Below, piece by piece: positions 36,801 to 47,925 of a stretch of 64,000 bases of DNA. Source of the stretch: Nemopilema nomurai (Eukaryota > Cnidaria > Scyphozoa > Rhizostomeae > Rhizostomatidae). The notes under the pieces were generated by a model. That model was not told where the DNA came from. It was given only the letters and a program-made list of their open reading frames with translations, and ran no database searches. The position numbers and the translations under genes were made by a program. Where the stretch lies: positions 124,001 through 188,000 of the forward strand of contig ML133457.1 of NCBI GenBank assembly GCA_003864495.1. Reading direction: 5' to 3'. Every line of letters begins with the position of its first letter. Positions within the stretch are counted from its first letter, which is position 1.

Positions 36801-39236
36801 CAATCACTTATTCGTTTATAACCATTTGCCAGTTGAATTACTTGACCTACACCCTGCAGTCTAAGAATCCTTTCTTAATTTGGATTTAGTTAGCACTGCG
36901 AGTTGTGTAACATTTGTCAAACCCTGTTCGAATCGATACATAGAGAAGAACATATTTAAGGGTATAAGCCTGGGTCCCACTTGTGATCATTTGCGTAAGA
37001 AGCCGGCAAGTCGTCGATTTCCAGGAGAATTACGACCAGCGTGAATGCTGCGCATGATAGTCGCCGACTTTCCTACCAAGCTGCTAGTTTCAACTGAAGC
37101 TTTTATAGGTTTCTTTATTGCCGCATTTTTCAAGCTTTAGTTGGTGCGCTATGCAGCATGTAAGTCGGCGACTCCCATGACAAGATTGAACTCAATGAAT
37201 GCAGAAACACAAGAAGCAAAATAGTACCCGATTACCCTATTTCTTGCGCAAATTACGGCAAGTGAAAACCAGGCTTAATGGAGAGTCATCTTTCAATATT
37301 GCAATTACAGTATTTAGACTCATCCAACAAGCATCCTACATCCAAACAAATGATTATCCGGCTACTCAGATTCTTCCGCAAATTAGTTGGAACGAGGCTA
37401 TAATTAGTGATAACGAGGCCATACTTAGTGGGAACAAGGTTATACTTAGTGGGAACAAGGCTATGCTTAATGGGAACAAGGCTATGCTTAGTGGGAATGA
37501 GGATATACTCAGTGGGAACGAGGCCATACTTAGTGGGAACAAGGTTATACTTAGTGGGAACGAGGTTATGCTTAGTGGGAACAAGGCTATGCTTAGTGGG
37601 AATGAGGATATACTCAGTGGGAACGAGGCCATACTTAGTGGGAACAAGGTTATACTTAGTGGGAACGAGGCTATGCTTAGTGGGAAAGAGGCTATACTTA
37701 GTGGGAACGAGGTTATGCTAAGTGGGAATGAGGCTATTTGTGCGTTTGTAAACATACCTGTGCTGCTTTTGACGAATTAGGCTCCTCCAGGGTCGACCAG
37801 ACTTTCGGCTGCCAATATGTCCACTTCCTCATAATGCTGTTCAGAGTGCTCCTCCGTTCCAGATGCCTGCTATCAAGCTCTCCGTGTTGCCCGGGATTCT
37901 CCACGTCGGAGGGCTGGACCGAGTTCCTTTCGTCATCGCCATCGATCGAGTCAAACGATTGGAGATTCACCTGGAAGAATGAAGAATTCATGACATGGCC
38001 TAAGTAAAGATCTCCGAACGAATGCAAATAGCTAATGAAAGACCGATATCATTCGCCATTTGCTTCTTTTCGCAAATTCAGCCTATTGTAGATGACTCGA
38101 TGAATGATAAATTGCCTTGTAAGAAACTTCCGGAACCAGCCTTCAAATTTACATCAGATTTCCCGATTTGCATCCAGAGATAGTTGTATCGGATATCTGC
38201 TCTTAAAATCTTTAAGCTTGCAATTATGGAGGATAAAAGCTCTCTCGCGACTCTTTTAGCACAGAATCATAGCCTTCACACAAAATAACTGGCGTTTTCC
38301 TAAAAACGTTTCTGTCTGACGATATGCTAGGCAGGAATATAAGCACCTTTGAAATACTTATACTTTAGACAAAAATTAGAGTATAAGTCTGAAGCGAAGC
38401 ATGCTACAATTTAGTCCACTAAGGGCTAGAAAAAAGCAAAAAAGTTATGAATAGTAACTCTAATGTTTAACCCAGCTTTGCTTTTAATTTAGGGTAAGCA
38501 AGAATTCTATATTGACTTATGCTTTATCGTTAAAATTTAATGTTGATTTTATGTACTCATTAAAATGTCATATCGAAATTTGATCAACTATTTGTCTTTC
38601 ATAAGAAGGACAAGGATAGTTATTCTTCATTGCACCAACATTAACAAGCGATTTTTCCCGCCCTTTTACTTTGGTAACAAACTCTTAATTGTCAAGATTA
38701 CAGTTTCGGTAACGAAGTCATTTTCGGTCAAACTTAACCGAATTATAATAATTTTAACACAGTTTGCTATGGTCGGCCTAGAAGCTAACATTGCATTGTT
38801 GCCATGATTGTGCTTATGTGCCAACGTATTCACTTATTTGCAAATATATTAAGCAAATCAACAGTACCTCAGCGTCTCTATGCTTCTGGTAGTTCATCCA
38901 ACAGCAAGGTTCAATGACAGCCTCGTCTATGCCCCAGAACAGAAGCTCCTCTTCAAAGAGAGGCCCACAAACATCAGCTGGACAATGAAGCTTTCCTGTA
39001 CGGTAGTAGTCCAAAATGTAAGAAAATAGACCCGGGTGTCTATCGAAGAAGTATTCTTGGCGGTCCGGATCGTACTCCGGTGACATTGTGTGCTTTTCTG
39101 TTATCCAGTACAGCCTCGTGTCCGGTACAGAGTGCAAAGTTCCGATGTAGGTTTCGTGTCTGGTTCCACCGACATTGATAACGATCCTCTCCCCCTTGTT
39201 TGTGGGGGAAAACGGCTCGAAGGAAGTGTCAGACAT
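33898..39236 (-). CDS. Shaw/Kv3-type voltage-gated potassium channel, two apparent frameshifts
   Basis: Pore-forming alpha subunit of a tetrameric plasma-membrane K+ channel. Three exons: 38868-39236 (T1/BTB domain), 37758-37970 (linker) and 33898-36451 (S1 to C terminus). T1 has [39 protein letters not shown] and the Kv3 zinc-binding [13 protein letters not shown]; exon 2 ends [20 protein letters not shown], typical of Shaw. S1-S2 (195-256), an S4 with Arg/Lys every third residue ([16 protein letters not shown]), the selectivity filter TMTTIGYGD and S6 PIPVIVNNF follow. The C-terminal tail is very long (over 600 residues), Ser/Arg/Pro-rich and GC-rich. The reading frame is broken by one missing base near 36264-36266 (after S2) and another near 36117-36118 (end of S4); adding both gives 2556 nt and a 1045-residue protein ending STSAV. 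Intron 2 contains a 21-bp minisatellite close to the exon 2 donor. Confidence 0.93.
37389..37737. repeat. 21-bp minisatellite in Kv intron 2
   Basis: About 16 copies of a 21-bp unit of the form gggaacaaggctatgcttag(t) with small variants (gaacgaggccata, gaatgaggatata). Because 21 is a multiple of three, several frames are open on both strands and yield artificial seven-residue repeat peptides. It ends some 20 bases from the donor of the second channel exon. Confidence 0.95.
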
Positions 39237-39384
39237 CCCCTCATTGCCACCAGATCCATCGAAGGCACACGCTGGTGAAAGAACAATACTTCAATACTAT
39301 AGATATCTTTAAAATTCTAATGGAGCAATGCAAGTCAAGATGTTTTGTGAAACGGAAGGCCGTTTAAAAGTACAGTAGCAACAA

Positions 39385-39900
39385 CAACAATCACGAGCAA
39401 CAACAGCAACAAAGGCTCTTTATCTCTCCCATCTTTTAAGACCGTACGTTTGGTGTCTCAGAAAAGAATTGTAGAATGTTAAACGGCAGCAAAGACACAT
39501 GTTTAGCATTGGGTTTTCAGTGCAGTTCTAGTACAGATGACTTTCTAAGCACAGTTCCCTCATAAATCCTGTCCTTTTTCATTTCCTAAATGAGCAGCCA
39601 ACGAAGACGCAAAATTCATGGCTAGACAAATATTTCTTATATATTAGAAAGAGAGCTGAGACGTTAGCACTACATACAAAATGAAGCTCTGAAGAAAGAT
39701 TTTCAACAAGAGCCTGTTAATAATGTGCGGGAGCATGCTCTATATTGCGGGGCCCTATGCAATGGCTCTATGTTGCAGGTGGATAGGTCCATATCATGGG
39801 GTCACTACGCAATGGCTCTACATTGCGGGTGAGCATGCTCCATATTGTTGGGTCCCTACGCAATGGCTCTATAATGCGGGGAGCATGCTTTCCTTCCAGG
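39385..39900. repeat. Short tandem repeats upstream of the Kv gene
   Basis: A caacaacaacaa microsatellite lies at 39378-39415. At 39726-39895 about three copies of a roughly 54-bp unit occur, built from gagcatgct(c/t)tatattgcgg and ctacgcaatggctctat. The repeat frames are open but are repeat artefacts. This is probably 5' flank or intron of the channel gene's untranslated leader. Confidence 0.75.
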
Positions 39901-40839
39901 CAACAACACGTATTTGTTTAGCAGCAAGACAACGGCACAGCATTTTGATGTTCTGAAGCGATTCATGGCCACACTAGCATGTACAACTCCATAATATCCA
40001 GGCTAGCAAGTGAGAAAGCTGGTTGCGTGCTTTCACCCGCTTGCCCTTGAGCTCCCGCCTTTTCAATCGCATTCTCTCGCCTTCCGCGTTTTCACTCGGT
40101 TCTAACTGAACTTCTGAATTGTACGGCAGCCGGAATCCACAGTACAAAACGGGGGTGAGTGTATTCTGTGAAGCACTTTTTCTATTTTTTATGACCTCGA
40201 AATCAATATCCAAAACAACTGAACAGAAATCGAGTTAAAGAGAGCTTGTTTGAGCAAGTCTAATCCTGTTACACTGCTGACTATGATAGAGATTCTTGTG
40301 AGGTACATCTTTAATCATTAATAGTGCATAAAATATAGATAAAGGAAATGTCGTAAAAGTTTTAACTCTGCTTCGCCTTCCCTCCACTAACTCAAATAAG
40401 ATAAACAGAAGATAAACAAGAAAGAAGATCAACATCTCTGGCCTCAATCACCATCACACGATTTACCATTTTGTTTTGCTTTTTAGTAGAGCTGTAGACA
40501 CCTGAGGTCAAGTGGTATGAGGGCGGGTCTTCACAGACTGCGCATGCTTGTTTGTTATTTCCGCTGGTAATTTTATTGGATGTTATCGTTGATATCAGAA
40601 GCTTTGCACTTCCACACATAGTTTAGGTGAAATATGAATTGTAGCGCGTGCAGAGCAATGATGCACTGCTTTCTCAAGACTAACCTTAAAAAAGTTTTAA
40701 TATGATTTCACGTTTGTGATGGCTTACAGTCTTTGAAACGCAATCCACTTTGCGAACAAGAAATATTGGGCCGTTATTTTCTATTCTTCCTGAGGGCAGC
40801 TAAAATTCTCTTTCTATGGGTTGTGATATAGATCGGCCG

Positions 40840-41040
40840 TCATTGGCGGTTTTAGGGGCTTCGGGGCCCGGGGCCGAAATCATCTGCGGGGTCCTTGCTT
40901 GAGAATTTTTTGAAAGCTTAGAAAAATATTTCTTTCCCATTAGAACTGTTATGCCTCAAGATGGTAACTTTTTAGGTGCGGGGCCCCTTCTTGGTTACCA
41001 AAAGCGTGGGCCCCCCTAGCTCCTCTAAAACCACCACTGG
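40840..41040. mobile_element. Inverted-repeat element with GC-rich ends
   Basis: About 200 bp with ends tcattggcggttttaggggc and gctcctctaaaaccaccactgg, which pair as imperfect inverted repeats of about 33 bp including ggggcccgggg/ggggggccc. There is no coding capacity. The interior is AT-rich. It is probably a MITE; no target duplication was resolved. Confidence 0.65.
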
Positions 41041-41151
41041 TCGAAAAATGCTGCTTGGAGTGTTGAAACAATCTTCAAAGGATCGAAAATGAATGGAATG
41101 GCCAAATGCCATATAAATTTAACTTATGCGTGATCCTCCATGTAGAGAAGA

Positions 41152-41382
41152 TATCATGCCTGCTAAAATTGCTGGAACACTAAAGAAAATTCTTTGACTC
41201 GCGTTCATTCATCTCTCCCCCCCCCCAACCATTTACCCCAGATTAACGGGATGCTATACTTCGATACTAACATTAATTTAGAGGGGGAATAGGGGAATAA
41301 ACAGCCATTGACGCGGCAAAGAAATGGAAAAAGTAAACTAGAAAAATACTGAGTGGTCCAAGGATATTTAGCAGGCATTGTA
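41152..41382. mobile_element. Tc1/mariner-like MITE, copy B
   Basis: 231-bp relative of the element at 25751, with ends tatcatgcctgctaaaattg and atttagcaggcattgta. It is more diverged at the left end and contains a poly-C run. It lies in the gene-poor region upstream of the Kv gene. Confidence 0.8.
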
Positions 41383-42373
41383 GCTTGTCTAAACTGAAGA
41401 TGATTCGTGGAACGTAAATGTCATACAACACAAAATTGGCGCATGTCAGGATGATGCAATAGGCCAAAAATATGCAGCTGCTCACGAAAGCATAAAACCT
41501 GCTAACAAAATGGGTGTTCAAGGTGACGTAATCACAAGATGATTTGCCTTATGCAAAGATCCAGACAAAGGGAAGCAGGTGAAAGATTTCCTTCAGCGAG
41601 GGGTAAAAAAAGGGGCGCAATGGAGAAACATCATTGATTGTAGGTAATGCGGTTGTCGAAACAGGAACTCGCGAAAGAAGCAGTTAGGCCCTGCCAGTCG
41701 ACACTAGTCTACCACGTGGTTTCAACTGACTCTTTCCCAGACAAAGCAACTCATGAAAAAGAGGCTGCTTAATAACTACGATGATACTATAGCAGGAGAC
41801 ACCCCTGTAGAAACGTATCCTGTATTTGTACGGGCGTCAAGTCTCTGATGCAAGGCCTTATCCAAGTTTCACCGAAGCTTTAAGCCATAGGGAAGCATCT
41901 TATACTTGACTCTCTCTGCAGGCCCGTTCACGATTCCACTTTGTTCTGTGCTTTCTTAAACGGGTCGTTCACGCTAGTTTGCTGTCAAGATCCCTGTTTT
42001 ACGCAGGGATTACTTCGATCCTAGCCGAGTGTTTACGGAGATACACCAACGTCAATGCCCATCGGAACACAATACACACCTATAGCGAGCGGCAGGTGCT
42101 CAGGGAATCTACGGGACGTTGTATCCAAAGAGCGACCTCGGAAGCTGTCGAGCACCTGGCAATTTAATGATTAACGTTGTCGCTCTTGATTTGCGCATGT
42201 CAAGCTTTGTTTCGGGCTTAGAGTTACTGAGGCAAAGACCTATGCTGACTCAATTGGGGATCTTTTCCACTGACTCTTGTAGTTGAGTACCACCAACGAA
42301 GTGCCAGTAAATTCTGCTTGCTGTGCCAAAGACACTGAGCAACAAAAACATCCACACAGATATTTTCAGATTC

Positions 42374-42527
42374 GTGAACAAGTGCTTTGTGGTACAAAAC
42401 TTCACAATGGCTAGGAAAAGCGAAACTAATTTTCGCATACTAAAAAAAGGAACCCACAATTAGAAAAATAGCGGTGACCCAAGGGTTTAGTATGCGAAAA
42501 CTAGTTCCGCTTTTTCTAGCCATTGTG
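42374..42527. mobile_element. Non-autonomous inverted-repeat element, copy 2
   Basis: 154-bp relative of the element at 29442, starting with the same gtgaacaagtgctttgtggt and ending ctagccattgtg. It is flanked by a perfect 12-bp direct repeat attttcagattc (42362-42373 and 42528-42539). The inverted repeat is cacaatggctagg(a)aaagcg against cgctttttctagccattgtg. The centre differs from copy 1 and lacks the tccgac hairpin. Confidence 0.82.
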
Positions 42528-42539
42528 ATTTTCAGATTC

Positions 42540-45500
42540 CCACAATATATGGCAATTAACCACAAGACAGATTTTTGCTCCCAGCTAATATTCTCATGCT
42601 GTTGCCACATGTTACACGGGTCCCTATGACAACGGTATTACCCCCTTGCAGTGAGGTTTCCCAAAGAGACAGTCGCTTTAATTAAGTATCAAATAAAATA
42701 ATGCTTATATGAGGACGGGAGGCACTGAAAAGAAGGTTACACTTTAAGAAAAAAAAGTAGAGATCAATTTAATCTGGTCTGGTTTGTCAACAGATATCAT
42801 GTATAACGTGGTTGCAAGACAAATGCCACTTGTAAATGAGACAATATCTTGTGCTACGAGGCCGGGGATGCTAAGTTGGGCAGCCTTTAGGGGGGGGGGG
42901 TGCTAATGAGAAGGGGATCGGCATTTTTTAATAGACCCTAAAATTAGGGGAGTCATAATGCTAAGATTTTCCAAAATTTGTAACTAATAGAATAGGAGGA
43001 TGACTTTTTGCACAAAGTACTTAATTGGAGGGGGTTGATGAATGGAAATGGGCATGCTATTATCAAAAAAATTGGACCTTACCCCCTTTAATGAACTTGA
43101 AAGTGGCCGAATCTGATTGCGCCCCTCTCTCAAAATGAGTACATAGCACAATATAATGCAGTTTAAAGAAGCTTATTTGGTATGCAGTGAATCAGACCTT
43201 TGAAAATCATTGGAGGACATAAGGGGAATCATTTTAATTTCTTTTTTATGAAAGATACAATTAACACATGATTTAAAAACGTATAGGTCTATATATTGAA
43301 AATCGTTGAGGTTGTTTGGGGTTCTCCATGAAAAAAGGCCTTTGTTGAATATCTGTCAAATTCAAGATTCGAGTATAATAGGTGAATAGGTGAGAAAGTC
43401 TCGTTTTAATTAGGGCATCTAATTGGGCAAGATAGATGGCCTAATGATTGCTCAACTTTCTCTTGTCAAAAGGCATGGGGAAAATCTGTCTAATTATCCG
43501 TATACTTGTTTATTTCCTTCTCTCTCTGTTGCAAAAGTAATACTAGACACTTGTCCTAACTTCTTATCCAGTTTCATAACAAAGAGAAAGGCAGATGCCA
43601 CTATTATTAAGACCCAAGCTATTTAGAGCATTCTGCAAATTGAATTGCAGAGAGAAAAGGACTACAAAAGTAATGACAAAATATTTGCTACTTTGCTAGG
43701 ATACCAACAAAGATTCTTTACTTCAGCTGCTACTTACAAGACCCTTAGTACATTCCAACAAATAATTGTGGGTGGATGGAGATTAATTTTATACTAAATA
43801 AAGATCACTGGTAAACAGGTGATCTCAAAAGCAGTCCTATTTTTCTACTTATATCGAAAAAACATGGAGACACATTTTCTACTAAACATAGATCATTTGT
43901 AGACAGATGATCTTAAAAGCCTATCGAGAAAAACAATTATCTTTGTATGAGTTACATGAGTGATACTCTGAAGTAATAAGTTCTAAAAACCTTTAAAAAC
44001 TTAACCGAAAGGCCTTTAAAAACCAATTGGAACTTCCTTTGGAGCTTTTTTAGTTAAACTGGAAGGGAAACTCGCCTGAACGGACTTAAAAATGTTTTGC
44101 TATTGCTATGACTTTGGAAACGTTTTAAGATGGTTCACAAAAATGAAAACAAATATCGTATATTCAAAAATCTTGTCTGAACCTTTTTGGTGTGTAGCCT
44201 AAGCCATGAATATTAGCTGTGCTCTTTCTAGGAGTTCCGTGATTGGTCACAACTAAGTATCACGAGGGAATGAATGGAGCATTGATTGGTTGGTTTTCGC
44301 CATAGAAGATTTCTGTTCAAAACAATGTCTAATATGAGTAAATGCTTTTCAGTCCAGAACTTCACAATAACTAGAAATAGCGGGGCGACTTGGCCTTTCT
44401 ATTTCAGGTACTAATGTTGATGATACTTATCTTGGGGAGAGTGTAGAACGAAGGTATTATTGCTTGATAAAACATTGACGTCATATCATCTATACATCAG
44501 AACGTACCATTTAGCCAACATCAAATAATTAGCTTTGCAACTAAAGCTAAGTTTATTAAGCTAATAACCTAGTTTTATGCATTCATTTCATATCTTTTAC
44601 ACTCTTTGCTTAATAAAAAGCCACTATCGTTCTAAGCATCATTCCAAACTTTTCATTTCTTGTTTTTATGACGCCGAAGCAGAAGCTTCAAATGACATTT
44701 ATGATGCTAGAATAAGAATTGTTTTCTGTGAGAAAATGGTTCACGCTTTAAAATAAAAGTGCTGAATCAGCTTTAGATGGAATCAAGAAGGGACATGTCA
44801 TCAAGAAGCAGTGGTTGATTTCGAAACGAAAATTTTTAAAGAACTTCTCTTCTAGCTTTTAAAAAGTCGGAATTTTTGTTTTCATGTCTTTTAGGCAGTT
44901 TGTCAAGTCAAATCGCTCCAATTTATAATAAGTTCACCGTGCAACCATCTAGGGAGGAAAACATTGTCACAACCTATCTCGCTTGAGTGATTTGAACAAT
45001 CAACAACGAAAGTGATATTAGCTTAAGTTTGATAATAATTAATTGAAGCAGTCAAGATTATGAGTGTATTGAACCTTAATGGAATATCCACAATTGCAAG
45101 CAAAAATAAATATTTGATGCGGTCTAGGAATAAGGAGATAAATGTTTTGATGATTTAGTCTAATTCAACCAGACTTTGCTGATTCTAAATATCTTGGAGA
45201 AAAGGAAGTATGAGAATGAGAAAAGGAATCAAATAAAAAATAATGGAATTTAATGTCAACTTTTGAGAACGATGGCGGAAATAAATTTGTCAAGAGCATC
45301 ATGTAATGTTGGGATAAACCAAGAATGTCTGAATTACTCAATTACTTTTAGGGATGCCTTCGTATGCAACATAAACCATTTTGCATGGATTGCAATCTAG
45401 CAAATTGAAATCAATGACATAGTTGCTTGGCCAGATGGCCTTGCAAAATTAATAGGCCTCAGCTCATAGGAAACGCGAACTTCAATGTCAGCAAGACTAC

Positions 45501-47518
45501 AAATAGAAATAACGTAAAAGGCATGACCATTAAGTCGATGTTTGTGCGTCTGGATTAAATGAGCGCTATACTCGAATGCTCTTTTCTCTCCTGCGATGAT
45601 TCACATCTGCCTGAACATACGTCTTAGCCCAATGTTTTGCGAACAGCCGATGGAATACTCTTGAATAAAACTGCGTAGTTCAAATATTACTATGATATCA
45701 TCAGAGTTTGACGATCAATTAACAGTTGATAAGAAAGGATACCACAAACTGTAAACAATTTGTAAGTCATTGAAAAGCTGGGAAATTTCCAGATTAATAA
45801 GCTAATTAAATGCAGGTCTTTGATTTTGAAGATACGACAAAAATACTGTGATTGTAATTTTTTCACCATGCACCTACTGGTTTTATTTTTTGCACAGAGA
45901 AACTTGGAATTTTTTAACGGAGAAGGCCAGGGCACCAAAAAACTTGAAAAGTGCCAAGAGAAGAATTCCGAACTGAATATAGATAAAAAACAAAAACAAT
46001 ATAATGTTTGTACTAGTATTTGTCTGTCAGTTGCTTCTGTGTGAAATGTGCGATTCAAAAACCAGTGTAGAAACAGTAAACAAGCAATTATAATACGACT
46101 AATTGATACAAAGACTCTAGTTTTTCTAAGACTTTCGATGAAACCAAGAATATGAAACTTGCAAACCTTCTTCAAAAGACCTGTTTGGGAAAATGGCCTT
46201 TGGTGAAGATGACCTCATCTCGATTGCTGTAGTCCCCAATAACCAGCATTTGACGCGTTTTCGTCCAGCCGCGTATGGGCTTTTTTCCGTGCTGCCATCA
46301 AAAAAGTCGAAGGGAGCTTGCTGCATTCCTTAGCAGTGAGCAGAAACAAACGCTTGTCCGTTGAAGAAACGCGAGTCTGAAGGAGTGTTACCATTCGGGT
46401 AGAAGTACCTGTCCTTTAAGCGTATGCGAAGATATGTTCAGAGCCCATCGGCTAGTTTTGGCGATTCATTGAGACGGGGCCCCGTGTTCTTGCAGCTGCG
46501 ATATTTGCAAAAGATTGCGCGTAGATTCAGATGGTTAGAACAGCCAAGACAATTAAGCAACAACATGCCAAACACAGAAGAAAGAAGGAAAAGTACGGGC
46601 ATCGACTTTGAGCAGTTCTCCTCTTATCTCTGAGTCGCCTTATCGTAGTCAGTCAAGGGAGATTCTTCACCTATCAAAGTGTTGCTTGAGTTGTAAGAAT
46701 AACAGAATTGTTATCAAGATCGCTAGGTCCATTCGAAACCGGTTTTGCTGCCTGCTGTGGTTTAAAGATCTAACTACAGCGTTAGCTTTGCTTTACGTGT
46801 AACTTTAAACTGTCTCCATCGCACAATGCAGAAAATCGCGTTTGTTTGTAATGAATCCCTGAAGAAAATCTCGCCTTATTCCACTTGCTAACTGTGCATG
46901 TTGACCAACATAAACATAAAGTATTTAGAAGTGTAGGCAAAAGAGTAGCGTATCCCCCTGTTTCACTAAAGGTCATAGATACACAACATGCTCCTTGGAG
47001 ACAAATCGGGTCAAAATTGAGGGGGGGGGGGTCATAGATACACAACATACTTATTGGAGACAAATCGGGTCAAATTTGAAGGGGGGGGGGGGGGGGGGGG
47101 TGGGGATTGCTACAGTAAAATGCCAAAGACTTTAGATTCTAGAAAGCAAGATGGCTAGCATCCAATGAGCTGTGGACAGAAAGTAACTTTAATCCAAACA
47201 ATCGTTTCGTCGTACAAAACTTCAAAATAGCAACAGACACAATTTGCAAAATTTTTCAAAATTGAAAATCTGGAGAAATCGTATTATCGCACTAATATGT
47301 GGTTGGATGCCACAAGAAGAGAGTGAAAAGAAGTTAACTTCAGAAGGCTTCAGAAGAGAAGAGGCAATGTCTATCATTCTTGGAAGAATATTGACTCCTG
47401 ACTAGCCGCCAGAATGACCATGTTGTATTAGGATGGTAAATTTTCTAGTTATAATGAATTAGGAATTTTCAATCTGTACGGATAAATGGCGTGGCCTTGA
47501 GAGCTGGCTTGAAAGCAT
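42540..47518. other. Gene-free AT-rich stretch
   Basis: No gene recognised. It holds poly-G tracts (42891-42901, 47020-47030, 47079-47100) and a 63-bp tandem duplication containing gtcatagatacacaacat (46972-47095). The longest frames have the Phe/Ser/Leu/Lys composition expected of random AT-rich DNA. A minus-strand frame from an ATG at 46326 (MQQAPFDFFDGSTEKSPYAA...) looks somewhat exon-like, but no partner exon was found. Confidence 0.5.
44352..44400. mobile_element. Possible eroded half of the same element family
   Basis: The bases ccagaacttcacaataactagaaatagcgg resemble the left internal repeat of the elements at 29442 and 42374 (aaaacttcacaat(t/g)gctagaaaaagcgg). No matching right end is visible nearby, so this is at best a fragment. 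Confidence 0.4.
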
Positions 47519-47594
47519 GGCTCGATAGCTCAGCGGTAGAACACTTGGCGTACAAAGTCATCAGGGGTCGTGAGTTCGAGTCTCGCTCGAGTCG
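47519..47594 (+). tRNA. tRNA-like gene or tRNA-derived pseudogene
   Basis: 76 nt with a 7-bp acceptor stem (ggctcga/tcgagtc, one G-U), an intact A box (tagctcagcgg), an intact B box (gttcgagtc), a 5-bp T stem (gtgag/ctcgc) and a T run (attttt) just downstream as a Pol III terminator. The D stem has one mismatch (A at position 23). The anticodon arm is weak: the best fold is four pairs, with U33 giving anticodon ACA, and the variable region is eight nt. D-arm sequence resembles tRNA-Cys. It could be a functional tRNA of odd shape, a pseudogene or a SINE head; no isotype is assigned. Confidence 0.55.
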
Positions 47595-47765
47595 GTTATT
47601 TTTGCGCACTCTCTATGATTCTTTGTAAGAAATCCTGTTGCCTATGACAATTTTCAATCTGATATAGCTTGTAATGTGGAAAAACAATTCGAAGTTCCGA
47701 AACAAGTCAAATCAATGAAGCTTTCATTTTGCCTTTTAAGACTATTCAATCAATTCTAAAATGAG

Positions 47766-47925
47766 CAGGTATGCCAAAATGATCATAGTCACAAATCAGC
47801 CAATATGACAACAAGATCATGATAAAAAATCAGCAAATATGATAGTATTATCAAAATAAAAAATAAGCAAATATGCCAAAGTGATCATAGTCACAAATCA
47901 GCCAATAAGACAACATTTCATGATT
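47766..47925. repeat. Direct repeat about 103 bp apart
   Basis: The segment atgccaaa(a/g)tgatcatagt with cacaaatcagccaata following occurs at about 47771 and 47874, with an intervening half-copy (aatcagcaaatatgatagt). It is a local tandem duplication just downstream of the tRNA-like gene. Confidence 0.8.

Noticed and set aside
37199..37780. A 193-codon plus-strand frame and minus-strand 129-codon frame
   Set aside because: Both are read-through of the 21-bp minisatellite; the unit length keeps frames open without selection.
39974..40213. 79-codon minus-strand frame with a charged segment (RMRLKRRELKGKRVKARNQL)
   Set aside because: It lies upstream of the Kv start, where it would be untranslated leader or intron; no homology and no phase-compatible donor into the T1 exon.
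45690..46175. 161-codon minus-strand frame rich in Phe, Ser, Leu and Lys
   Set aside because: Composition is that of translated AT-rich DNA, with no motif, no splice context and no conserved block.
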